Shown piece by piece: positions 42,884-51,287 of a stretch of 64,000 nt of DNA (positions are counted from its first letter, which is position 1; each line of letters starts with the position of its first letter). The translations under genes were made by a program, and so were the position numbers. The DNA lies in the NCBI RefSeq assembly GCF_041052385.1, contig NZ_CP163439.1, positions 9,227,001 to 9,291,000 of the forward strand, written 5' to 3'. The stretch comes from Streptomyces sp. R28 (lineage in GTDB: Bacteria > Actinomycetota > Actinomycetes > Streptomycetales > Streptomycetaceae). Under the pieces are notes generated by a model, which made no database searches, was not told where the DNA came from, and was given only the letters and a program-made list of their open reading frames with translations.

Positions 42884-45016
42884 ATGACCAGCCCGCTGGT
42901 TCCGCTTCGGCAACTCGTACTCAAGGTCCACAGCCGGTGCGACCTTGCGTGTGATCACTGCTACGTGTACGAGCATGCCGACCAGAGCTGGACCGCCAGG
43001 CCAAAAGTGATCTCGAACGAGGTCATCTCCTGGACCGCTCTGCGTCTGGCGGAGCACGCCAAGGCTCACGCTCTGCCCTCCGTGCAGGTCATCCTGCACG
43101 GAGGCGAGCCGCTCCTGGCCGGACCGGCACGCTTACGCCGGGTCTGCGCAGAGCTGCGGGGTGCCCTGGACGGGATTTCCCGGCTCGACTTACGGATTCA
43201 CACCAATGGAATTCAGCTGAGCAGTCGGTTTCTCGAGCTCTTCGACGAATTCGACGTCCGGGTGGGAATTTCCCTGGACGGTGACCGCGCGGCCAATGAT
43301 CTGCACCGCCGTTACGCCGGTGGCCGCAGCAGTTACGACAAGGTGCTGGCGGCACTCTCCCTGCTCCGCCAGAAACGCTACCGCCACCTCTACGCCGGGC
43401 TCCTGTGCACCGTCGACGTACGCAACGACCCGGTCGCCGTCTATGACGGGCTGGCCGCTCAGGAACCGCCGCGCATCGACTTCCTGCTGCCGCACGCCAC
43501 TTGGGACGAACCGCCGCTGCGTCCCTCCGGCGTCCGCACGCCCTACGCCGACTGGCTGATGGCCGTCTACGACCGGTGGGAGGCTCATGACCGTCCGATG
43601 CCGGTGCGGTTGTTCGACTCGGTCATCAGTACCCTGGGCGGCGGTCCGAGCCTGACCGAGGCCATGGGGCTCGCGCCCGCCGATGTCGTGGTGGTCGAGA
43701 CCGACGGGACGTTCGAGCAGGCGGACTCCCTCAAGACCGCTTTCGACGGCGCGCCCGTCACCGGTGAGGACGTCTTCCGGCACAGCCTTGACGAAGTGGC
43801 CCGCCATCCGGGCATCACCGCCCGGCAGCAGGGCCTCGCCGGCCTGAGCGAGACGTGCCGGTCCTGTCCGGTCGTGCGCTCGTGCGGGGGCGGGCTCTTC
43901 GCACACCGTTACCGCAGCGACGGCACGGAATTTGACAACCCGTCAGTGTTCTGTGCGGACCTCGAAGCGTTGATCAGGTCGATCCACGCCCGCACCGGCG
44001 CCGACGCCGGACAGCCCGTCGCGGGATTCGACGCGTTGGCCGACGGCAGCGACGACGGAACCGCCGTGGCGGAGTTGGCGCGGGCGCGCCAGGAGATCAC
44101 CCGCGAACTGCTGAGCATGGTCGGCCAAGAGGCGGGTGGGGAGAGCGAGTTGTGGGCCCACGCCTGGCAGACGGCCCTGGAACTCGGCCGACGCGACGAT
44201 GCTCCGCTGACGCCGCTGCTGTCCCATCCCCATACCCGGACCTGGGCCGTGCGCTGTCTGGACGGCGCCGCTCCGGCCGACCATCTCGCCGCGCTCGTGG
44301 CCGCCGCCGCGCTGCCCCCGGCCGCCGTCGACCGGATCACGGTGCCGGTGCGTGACGGCTTCGTCCACCTCCCGGGGGTGGGGCGGCTGCCTGCCGCTAC
44401 GGCAGCCGAGGCGGTCCGGTTGACGCCGGATCACCTCGACGACCCCGGCTGGGAGCCCCTGCGCCGGCTGCGGGCCGACCGGCTGGAGGTCGCGCTCGAC
44501 GACATCGACCCGTACCGCGACTGCCACGGCACCCCCGTCACCGGGCGGTTGACGGACGAGGAGACCGAGCGGTGGCGGCACGGGCTGTCGCAGGCCTGGG
44601 CGCTGATCCGCGAGGCACTGCCCGGCCTGGCCCCCGCCATGGCCGCCGGTGTGCGGGTGGTGACCCCCCTCGACGGTCCCGCGAACCCTCGCGCGACCTC
44701 GGCCGGCGGAGGGTTCGCGGCGCTCGGGGCCTTTCTGCATCCCGATCCCGCGCGGCTCGCCGCCGATCTGGTGCGCGGCTTCCGGCTCGGCGTCCTCGAC
44801 GCCCTGCTCGATGTGTGCGACCTGTACGACGAGACCGACACACACACCGGCGACCTGCTCGCCGACACCTATGCGCGCATCGCGACCGACGCCCTGCTCC
44901 CCGACCCCGAGTCGGCCCGGCGGACCAGGGCCCGGCTGGACGAGCTGTCCGCCGCCCCCACGCTGACCGCGCTCGGCCGCCGGTTCACCGACGGGATGCG
45001 CAGGGGCGCCGGATGA
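42884..45016 (+). CDS. fxsB: Radical SAM/SPASM peptide-modifying enzyme FxsB with degenerate HExxH domain
   Basis: A 710-residue protein of two halves. Residues 1-370 are a radical SAM enzyme: the cluster motif CDLACDHC gives Cys19, Cys23 and Cys26, with VQVILHGGEPLLAG, RIHTNGIQLSS, VGISLDGDRAANDLHRR and a C-terminal auxiliary-cluster segment CRSCPVVRSCGGG (about 325-337) to VFCADLEAL. Residues about 380-710 match the HExxH-type domain often fused to or near FxsB (DGFVHLPGVGRLP, GGGFAALGAFLHPDPARLAADL), but where the family has HEFQH this protein reads RGFRL (residues 631-635), so metal binding there is probably lost. Two TTA codons (Leu84, Leu103) make it bldA-dependent. It should modify FxsA. 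Confidence 0.88.
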   Translation: MTSPLVPLRQLVLKVHSRCDLACDHCYVYEHADQSWTARPKVISNEVISWTALRLAEHAKAHALPSVQVILHGGEPLLAGPARLRRVCAELRGALDGISRLDLRIHTNGIQLSSRFLELFDEFDVRVGISLDGDRAANDLHRRYAGGRSSYDKVLAALSLLRQKRYRHLYAGLLCTVDVRNDPVAVYDGLAAQEPPRIDFLLPHATWDEPPLRPSGVRTPYADWLMAVYDRWEAHDRPMPVRLFDSVISTLGGGPSLTEAMGLAPADVVVVETDGTFEQADSLKTAFDGAPVTGEDVFRHSLDEVARHPGITARQQGLAGLSETCRSCPVVRSCGGGLFAHRYRSDGTEFDNPSVFCADLEALIRSIHARTGADAGQPVAGFDALADGSDDGTAVAELARARQEITRELLSMVGQEAGGESELWAHAWQTALELGRRDDAPLTPLLSHPHTRTWAVRCLDGAAPADHLAALVAAAALPPAAVDRITVPVRDGFVHLPGVGRLPAATAAEAVRLTPDHLDDPGWEPLRRLRADRLEVALDDIDPYRDCHGTPVTGRLTDEETERWRHGLSQAWALIREALPGLAPAMAAGVRVVTPLDGPANPRATSAGGGFAALGAFLHPDPARLAADLVRGFRLGVLDALLDVCDLYDETDTHTGDLLADTYARIATDALLPDPESARRTRARLDELSAAPTLTALGRRFTDGMRRGAG

Positions 45017-45849
45017 CCGGGACCGGGCTTCGCTCGGGCGACCTCGGCGCCCTGGGCGTCCGGGGCGGCGCCACCGTGCTGGTGCACGCCTCCCTGCGCC
45101 GGGTCGGTGCGGCCGCCGACGCCGTACTGGGCGCGCTGCTCCACGCCCTCGGACCCGACGGCACCCTGGTCGTCCCCGCGTTCACCGCCGGAAACTCCGA
45201 CACCTCACCGCAATACCGCGCCCGGACCAGGGACATGACGGTGAGTCAACTGAGCGCCTACCGCGAGGAGATGCCGCCCTTCGACCTCCGGCACACCCCT
45301 TCGCAGGGCATGGGAGGCCTGGCCGAGGCCGTACGACGCAGGCCGGACGCGGTGCGCAGCAGCCATCCGCAGACCTCCTTCGCGGCCGTCGGGGCCCTGG
45401 CCGCGGGGCTGATGGCGGACCACGACGAGGAATGCCACCTGGGCGAAAGCTCGCCGCTCGCCCGGCTGTACACCGCCGACGCCCGGGTGCTGCTGATCGG
45501 GGTCGGCTACGAGGTGTGCAGCGCCTTCCACCTCGCCGAGTACCGGATCGCCGACCCGCCCCGACGGGAGTACCGCTGCGTCGTCCTGCGCGACGGACGG
45601 CGCCATTGGATGTCGTACAAGGACGTCGACCTGGACGACAGCGACTTCGGTGCCCTCGGGGCGGCGTACGAGAGGCACGACGCCACGCTGCCCGCGCCCG
45701 CCGTGCGGCACGGGCGGCTGGGGCCGGCACGGGTCCGGTCGCTGCCGCTGCGCGCGGCGGTGGACTTCGCCCGGGGATGGCTGGCCGGAAAACGCCCCCG
45801 CCCGAGCGCTACGGAGCGGCTGCAAAACGCGTCCGGCTTCCTACACTGA
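45013..45849 (+). CDS. AAC(3)-family N-acetyltransferase
   Basis: A 278-residue antibiotic-N-acetyltransferase-fold protein. Family signatures are VLVHASLRRVG near residue 24, GTLVVPAFTAGNSDTSPQYR, RSSHPQTSFAAVGALAAGL, GESSPLARLYTADARVLLIG and CSAFHLAEYR with the His/Glu active-site pair. Members of this fold acetylate aminoglycosides, but homologues occur as fixed companions in FxSxx-COOH clusters, so the likely target is the modified peptide or another cluster product rather than an antibiotic. ATG 45013 overlaps the fxsB stop (ATGA). No TTA codon was seen in it. Confidence 0.85.
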   Translation: MTGTGLRSGDLGALGVRGGATVLVHASLRRVGAAADAVLGALLHALGPDGTLVVPAFTAGNSDTSPQYRARTRDMTVSQLSAYREEMPPFDLRHTPSQGMGGLAEAVRRRPDAVRSSHPQTSFAAVGALAAGLMADHDEECHLGESSPLARLYTADARVLLIGVGYEVCSAFHLAEYRIADPPRREYRCVVLRDGRRHWMSYKDVDLDDSDFGALGAAYERHDATLPAPAVRHGRLGPARVRSLPLRAAVDFARGWLAGKRPRPSATERLQNASGFLH

Positions 45850-45892
45850 GTCTCCACGCCTCCGGGGGGACGGGGCGGGATCGGGGGATCAT

Positions 45893-47221
45893 GTGGAGCC
45901 GAAGGCGGTGTTACGGGCGGACGTGACCGCGCCGTACTTCTTTCTCAGCTACGCCCACACCCCCAGGGACGAGAACGACAACAGCGATCCCGACCACTGG
46001 GTGCACCGGCTCTTCCGCGACCTGTGCGATCACATCCGGCACCTGACCACCGTGCCCGGCGGTGCGGCCGGATACATGGACCGCTCGATGCGGGCGGGCC
46101 AGCTGTGGACGACCGAGCTGGGCGGCGCGCTCGCCGCCTGCCGGGTGTTCGTGCCGCTGTACTCACCGCGCTACTTCCACAGCTCCTGGTGCGGCAAGGA
46201 GTGGAGCGTCTTCGCCAGGCGGCCCACCCGGTTCCGGACCGAGGGGCGCAGCGGCACACCGGGCGCGATCGTGCCGGCCCTGTGGGCGCCGGTCGAGGAC
46301 CACCAACTCCCCGACTCCATCAGGGACATCCAGTACGCCCACCCCGAACTCGGCGACCGCTACCGCGACTTCGGGCTGTACGGCCTGATGAAGCTCAGCT
46401 CCCACCGCCGCCACTACCAGACGGCCGTGTGGGAACTGGCCCGGCGCATCATCGAGGTCGGCAAGCACGTCGCCGTCGACCCGGGGGAGTCCACGTCCTG
46501 GGACACCGAGCCCGACGCCTTCGCGCCGCTGCGCAGCCGGCGCGCGCTGCGCATCACCGTGGCCGCGGGCTCCTTGGACCGGCTGCCCGAGGGACGCAGC
46601 CCCGACTACTACGGCCCCACGGCGCTCGACTGGACCCCCTTTCGGCCCGCATGCCCCAGACCGCTGGCCGAGATGGCCGCCGAGATCGCCGAACGCCTCG
46701 ATTTCCGGCCCGACATCCAGGCCTTCGACACCTGGCACAGCGAGGCCGGGGGTACCCCCTCCGGGGGAGGATCCCCCGCGGCGACGGGCCCGGAGGTCGT
46801 GCTGCTCGACCGCTGGGTGCTGCGCGATCCCGAACAGCGCACCCGGCTCGGCAAGTTCGACGCCACCCACCACCCGGCGACGGGCCTCGTGGTGCCGTGG
46901 AACGACGACGACCCCGACAGCGAGGACGCCAAGCAAGCGCTGACCGCCGAGACGACGGCGACCCTGCCGCGCACCGTCAGCCAGGCGGAGCAGGCATGCC
47001 GGCCCGCCGTCCGCGGCATCCCCGACCACGAGTCCTTCGACGCGCTGCTGCCACGTGTCGTGCAGTGGGCCGCGACCCAGCACCTCAAACACGCCCCCGC
47101 CCAGCCGCCGCCGGGCCGGGGGACCCGGCGCTTCCGGCTGAGCGTCGCGGGGGACCAGGACAGCCCGCCACCGGTGCACCGCCCGCATGCCGAGGAGGAA
47201 GACCGCGATGAGCAGCCTTGA
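45893..47221 (+). CDS. fxsC: TIR-like protein FxsC
   Basis: A 442-residue protein with an N-terminal TIR-like domain (about residues 10-160): PYFFLSYAHTPRDENDNSD, DRSMRAGQLWTTELGGALAA and VFVPLYSPRYFHSSWCGKEW. The WCxxE segment carries a glutamate at the place used by NAD-hydrolysing TIRs. A second alpha/beta part (about 205-290, RALRITVAAGSLDRL) follows a linker, and a Gly/Ser/Pro insert near residue 286 is encoded by a palindromic repeat (46748-46777). The GTG at 45893 is chosen for GGGGGA 5 bases upstream and gives a TTA codon at position 7. The 3' end overlaps fxsT by 14 bases. Confidence 0.85.
   Translation: MEPKAVLRADVTAPYFFLSYAHTPRDENDNSDPDHWVHRLFRDLCDHIRHLTTVPGGAAGYMDRSMRAGQLWTTELGGALAACRVFVPLYSPRYFHSSWCGKEWSVFARRPTRFRTEGRSGTPGAIVPALWAPVEDHQLPDSIRDIQYAHPELGDRYRDFGLYGLMKLSSHRRHYQTAVWELARRIIEVGKHVAVDPGESTSWDTEPDAFAPLRSRRALRITVAAGSLDRLPEGRSPDYYGPTALDWTPFRPACPRPLAEMAAEIAERLDFRPDIQAFDTWHSEAGGTPSGGGSPAATGPEVVLLDRWVLRDPEQRTRLGKFDATHHPATGLVVPWNDDDPDSEDAKQALTAETTATLPRTVSQAEQACRPAVRGIPDHESFDALLPRVVQWAATQHLKHAPAQPPPGRGTRRFRLSVAGDQDSPPPVHRPHAEEEDRDEQP
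46748..46777. repeat. Palindromic GC repeat inside fxsC
   Basis: GGGGGTACCCCC (46748-46759, perfect palindrome) is followed by GGGGG-AGGAT-CCCCC (46763-46777). Together they encode an in-frame low-complexity linker (about GGTPSGGGSP). This type of GGGGGTACCCCCTCCGGGGG element recurs, from general knowledge, in Streptomyces intergenic DNA, so it is probably an inserted dispersed repeat. Confidence 0.6.
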
Positions 47222-50200
47222 CCGACCGGGAGGCCGAAACGGCCGGGTCGTGACGTTCTACTCGTACAAGGGCGGCACCGGCCGGACCATGGCCCTCGCC
47301 AACACCGCCTGGATCCTGGCCGCCAACGGCAAACGCGTCCTCGCCGTGGACTGGGACCTGGAGGCACCCGGCCTGCACCGCTTCTTCCACCCCTTCCTCG
47401 AGCCGGCGACCGTCGGCGCCACCACCGGCGTCATCGACCTGCTCACCGACTACGCCTGGGCGGCCGCCGCCGACCCCGCCGAGACCGAACACCGGCCCCC
47501 GGACTGGCACCGCCAGTACGCCCGCATCCAGCGCCACGCCGTCTCCCTGGACTGGCCGTTCCCCGCCCCGGGCACCCTCGACCTGGTCTCCGCCGGCCGG
47601 CAGAACCGCGACTACTCGGCGATCGTCTCCACCTTCGACTGGGACAACTTCTACGAACGCCTCGGCGGCGGGCTGTTCTTCGACGCGTTACGCGACGAGA
47701 TGCGGTACCACTACGACTACGCCCTCATCGACAGCCGCACCGGCCTGTCCGACATCGCCGACATCTGCACCGCCCACCTGCCCGACACCCTCGTCGACTG
47801 CTTCACCCTCAGCGACCAGAGCATCGACGGCGCCGCCGCGGTCGCCCGGCACATCGACGAACGGCTGCGCAGCCGCCGTATCCGCATCCTGCCCGTCCCG
47901 ATGCGCATCGACGAGGGCGAGAAGGAGAAGGCCGATGCGGGCCGGTCCCTCGCCCGGGCGAAGTTCGACCGGTTCCCCACCGGCATGACCGAGGCCCAAC
48001 TCGCCGGCTACTGGGGCTCGGTGGAGATCCCGTACCGGCCCTACTACGCCTACGAGGAGACCCTCGCGACCTTCGGTGACGAGGCCGGCAACGCCGGCTC
48101 GCTGCTCGCGGCCTTCGAGCGGCTCACCGCGGTCATCACCAACCAGGCCGTCACAGCGCTGCCCCGCATGGACGAGGAGGTGCGCCTCGGCATCAAGAAG
48201 GCGTTCACCCGCAGCCGTTCGGCGCTCCCGGCCGACCTGCACCTCAGCTATGTGGCCGAGGACCGGATGTGGGCCGACTGGATCGCCGCGGTGCTCACCC
48301 GGGCCGGCTACCGGGTGGACCTGAAGTACGTCGGCGGCGAGGGCGACGGAGCCGACAAGCCGGCCGACCGCACGGTGGTCGTGCTCTCGGCCGCCTACCA
48401 GCGCTCCGCGCGCGCCCGCCAGGTCTGGGACGCCGTGACCGGCGGCGACCCCTCCGGCCGCCGTCAGGTGGTCGCGGTCCGGGTCGGCGACGTCCGCCCG
48501 GTGCCGTCGTTCAGCGAGCGCGCCTCGGCCGACCTGGTGCGGCTGGACGAGACACAGGCCGTCGGCGTGCTGCTGCGCGCCCTCGGCAAGCCCGCCCTGC
48601 CCGCCGAGCGCCGGCCCGACGGGCCGTCCACCGAGGCCCGCTTCCCGGGCACCGTGCCCAAGTTCTGGAACGTCTCGCCCCGCAACGCCTCCTTCACCGG
48701 CCGCAGCGCCCTGCTGGAGAAGCTGCGTGACAGCCTCGGCTCCAGCACCACCAGCGTCTCGCCGGCGCCGTACGCCCTCTACGGCCTCGGCGGGGTCGGC
48801 AAGACACAGATCGCGCTGGAGTACGTGCACCGGTTCGCCCCCGACTACGACCTGGTGTGGTGGATCCCCTCCGAGCGCAACGAGCTCGTCATCTCCTCCC
48901 TCGCCGAGCTCGGCGTCCGCCTCGGACTGCGGGTCGGCGAGGAGGCGGCACAGGCCGCGCAGGAGGTGCGGGACCATCTGCGCCAGTCCGGCTCCACGCT
49001 GCGCTGGCTCCTGGTCTTCGACAACGCCGACGAGCCGCAGGAGGTCAGCCGGCACTTCCCCGGAGGCAACGGCCATGTCCTGGTCACCTCCCGCAACCAG
49101 GACTGGTCGCAGAACTTCGGGGCCATCGAGGTCGACCTCTTCCTGCGTGAGGAGAGCGTCGAGCATCTGCTGCGCCGGGCCGCCGACCTCAGCGTCGAGG
49201 ACGCCGACCGGGTCGCCGCGGCGGTCGGCGACCTGCCGCTCGCCCTCGACCAGGCCGGAGCCTGGCTCGCCGCGACCGGAACGTCGGTCGACACCTACCT
49301 GGCGGAACTGGAACAACAGGCCGAACTCGTCCTGTCCTTCAGCCAGCCCTCCAACTACCCGCAACCGGTGGCGGCCACCTGGAACGTCTCCATCGAGCGG
49401 CTCAAGGAACGCTCCCCGGCCGCCGTACGGCTGCTGCAGCTGTGCGCCTTCTTCGCCGCCGAGCCGATCTCCAGGGACCTGCTCTACGGCGACGAGATGA
49501 TCCGCGTCCTCGCCAAGGACGACCCTTCGCTCAGGGAGAGGATGGTCCTCGGCCGGGTGATCCGGGAGATCGGCCGCTTCGCCCTGGCCAAGGTGGACCG
49601 GGCCACCCGGTCCATCCAGGTCCACCGGTTGGTCCAAGCCGTGATCCGCGCCCAGATGAGCCCCCGGGAGCAGGAGGAGGCGCAGCATGTCGTGCACCGC
49701 GTCCTGGCCGGCCACCGCCCCAAGGGCGAGGAACCGATCGACGACGACGACCCCGACACCCGCGCCAAGCTCGCTGTCATCTGGCCGCATCTGGAGGCGT
49801 CCGAGGCCAGCCGGTGTGACGAGCCGGAGACGCGGCAGCTGCTCATCGACCGGGTGCGCTACCTGTGGAAGCAGGGCGACCTCAACGCCGCCTTCGCCCT
49901 GGGGCAGGAACTGCGGACCGCGTGGCAGAACCTGTTGAACGCGCGCCGGGGGCAACTGGCCGAGCTGGAGAAGAAGGTCGCCGACGCGAAGACCAGGACC
50001 GGCCGGGCGGACGACGACGACATCGAGGAGCTGGCCAAGCAGGAGAGCTATGTGACCAACCTGCACACCCAGATCCTCTACCTGGGCTCCAACATCGCCA
50101 ATGTGCTGCGCTCGCTGGGCAAGTACGTGGAGGCGGAGCGGCTGGGCTCGGACACGCTGGCCCGCCAGCGGGTGCTGCTGGTCGCCGACCACCCGCACAT

Positions 50201-51275
50201 CTTCATGACCAGCAGTGGTCTGGCCATGGACCTGGGCAGCATCGGCCGTTTCGCGGACGCCCTGGAACTGGCCATCGAGGCATACGACGGCTTGAAGGAC
50301 AGCCTCGGCGAGGACCATCCGCGCACCCTCTTCGCCAACAACAACCGCGCCGTCTGTCTGCGGCTGCTGGGCCGCTACGCCGAGGCCCGTGACGTCGACC
50401 AGGAGATCTACGACCGCCGGCGCAACGATCTGGAACTGGGCAGCGAGCACCCGCACAGCCTGCTCAGCGCCACCAACCTGGGCCGCGACCTGCGTGAGAC
50501 GGGGGAGTACGCCACCTCGATCTCGCTGCTGCGCAGCAGCTACGAGGCCTACCAGCGGCTGTTCGGCGAGACCCACCCGGAAACCCTGCGCACCGCCAAG
50601 AGCCTCGCCGTCTCCCTGCGCAAGGCCGGAAAGGTCACCGAGGCCCGCGCGCTCACCCACCAGACCCGCGAGTACTACCGCACCCGGGAGATCCCCACCA
50701 CCACCCCCGATGTCCTGGACTGCACCCTGAACTACGCCACCGACCTGTACGCCACCGGCGCCCGGGAGGAGGCAGTCGCCCTCGCTCAGGAGATCGTGCC
50801 CCAGTACCGGATGGCACCCGGCGTGCGGCACCCGGCGACGCTGGCCGCCGTCAACAACCTCGGTATCTTCCTGCGCGGTTCGGGCGAGGTCGGCAAGGCG
50901 CGGGAGCTGCTGGAGGAGAACCTGGCCACGTTGCGCGAGGTGCTCGGCGAACGCCACCCCTACAGCCTGGCCTGCGCCGTCAACCTCGCCAACGTGCTGG
51001 CGGAACTGGACGCGCTGGCCGAGGTCGAGCAGCTGGAACGGATGGCCGTCGCCGGATTCCAGGCAGGTCTCGGGCACGGCCACCCGGACACCGTCGTCTC
51101 GCGTGCCAACCTGGCCGTCACCCTCGGGATGCTGGGCCGGACCGCGGAGGCCGAGGAGCTCAAGAAGAGCACCCTCGCCGAACTGACCCAGCTCCTCGGC
51201 GAGGAGCATCCGCACGCGGTGACCGTCCGCGAGGGCAAACGCATCCACCGCGACCTGGAGCCGCTGCCGGTGTGA
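47208..51275 (+). CDS. fxsT: FxsT: KGGTGR ATPase - TIR - NB-ARC - TPR fusion protein
   Basis: A 1355-residue multidomain protein. Residues about 12-320 form a ParA/MinD-like ATPase (SYKGGTGRTMALANTAW, deviant Walker A at 21-27; RVLAVDWDLEAPG; YALIDSRTGLSDIAD). Residues 344-465 are a TIR-like domain (LHLSYVAEDRMWADWIAAVL) without the WCxxE glutamate. Residues about 500-780 are an NB-ARC STAND NTPase (GLGGVGKTQIALEY at 526-539, WLLVFDNADEPQEV, HVLVTSRNQDWS, GDLPLALDQAGAWLA). From about 960 to the end are tetratricopeptide repeats (LGEDHPRTLFANNNRAVCLR and similar). ATG 47208 follows GAGGAGGAA. A TTA codon is at residue 161. It looks like a switchable sensor/effector of the Fxs system. Confidence 0.88.
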   Translation: MSSLDRPGGRNGRVVTFYSYKGGTGRTMALANTAWILAANGKRVLAVDWDLEAPGLHRFFHPFLEPATVGATTGVIDLLTDYAWAAAADPAETEHRPPDWHRQYARIQRHAVSLDWPFPAPGTLDLVSAGRQNRDYSAIVSTFDWDNFYERLGGGLFFDALRDEMRYHYDYALIDSRTGLSDIADICTAHLPDTLVDCFTLSDQSIDGAAAVARHIDERLRSRRIRILPVPMRIDEGEKEKADAGRSLARAKFDRFPTGMTEAQLAGYWGSVEIPYRPYYAYEETLATFGDEAGNAGSLLAAFERLTAVITNQAVTALPRMDEEVRLGIKKAFTRSRSALPADLHLSYVAEDRMWADWIAAVLTRAGYRVDLKYVGGEGDGADKPADRTVVVLSAAYQRSARARQVWDAVTGGDPSGRRQVVAVRVGDVRPVPSFSERASADLVRLDETQAVGVLLRALGKPALPAERRPDGPSTEARFPGTVPKFWNVSPRNASFTGRSALLEKLRDSLGSSTTSVSPAPYALYGLGGVGKTQIALEYVHRFAPDYDLVWWIPSERNELVISSLAELGVRLGLRVGEEAAQAAQEVRDHLRQSGSTLRWLLVFDNADEPQEVSRHFPGGNGHVLVTSRNQDWSQNFGAIEVDLFLREESVEHLLRRAADLSVEDADRVAAAVGDLPLALDQAGAWLAATGTSVDTYLAELEQQAELVLSFSQPSNYPQPVAATWNVSIERLKERSPAAVRLLQLCAFFAAEPISRDLLYGDEMIRVLAKDDPSLRERMVLGRVIREIGRFALAKVDRATRSIQVHRLVQAVIRAQMSPREQEEAQHVVHRVLAGHRPKGEEPIDDDDPDTRAKLAVIWPHLEASEASRCDEPETRQLLIDRVRYLWKQGDLNAAFALGQELRTAWQNLLNARRGQLAELEKKVADAKTRTGRADDDDIEELAKQESYVTNLHTQILYLGSNIANVLRSLGKYVEAERLGSDTLARQRVLLVADHPHIFMTSSGLAMDLGSIGRFADALELAIEAYDGLKDSLGEDHPRTLFANNNRAVCLRLLGRYAEARDVDQEIYDRRRNDLELGSEHPHSLLSATNLGRDLRETGEYATSISLLRSSYEAYQRLFGETHPETLRTAKSLAVSLRKAGKVTEARALTHQTREYYRTREIPTTTPDVLDCTLNYATDLYATGAREEAVALAQEIVPQYRMAPGVRHPATLAAVNNLGIFLRGSGEVGKARELLEENLATLREVLGERHPYSLACAVNLANVLAELDALAEVEQLERMAVAGFQAGLGHGHPDTVVSRANLAVTLGMLGRTAEAEELKKSTLAELTQLLGEEHPHAVTVREGKRIHRDLEPLPV

Positions 51276-51287
51276 GAGGCGGTGCGG

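Noticed and set aside
45013..45849. AAC(3)-family gene as an aminoglycoside resistance determinant
   Set aside because: The fold allows it, but the ATGA overlap with fxsB and the lack of antibiotic genes nearby make a role inside the Fxs system more likely.
46748..46777. Intrinsic terminator inside fxsC
   Set aside because: The stems are short and lie within an intact coding frame, and fxsT is read through beyond it; a dispersed repeat is the better explanation.
47688..51248. Very long open frame (about 1186 codons) on the minus strand opposite fxsT
   Set aside because: It is the GC-bias shadow of fxsT: composition is Gly/Val/Leu/Gln-rich without any domain motif, while the plus strand has clear ATPase, TIR, NB-ARC and TPR signatures.
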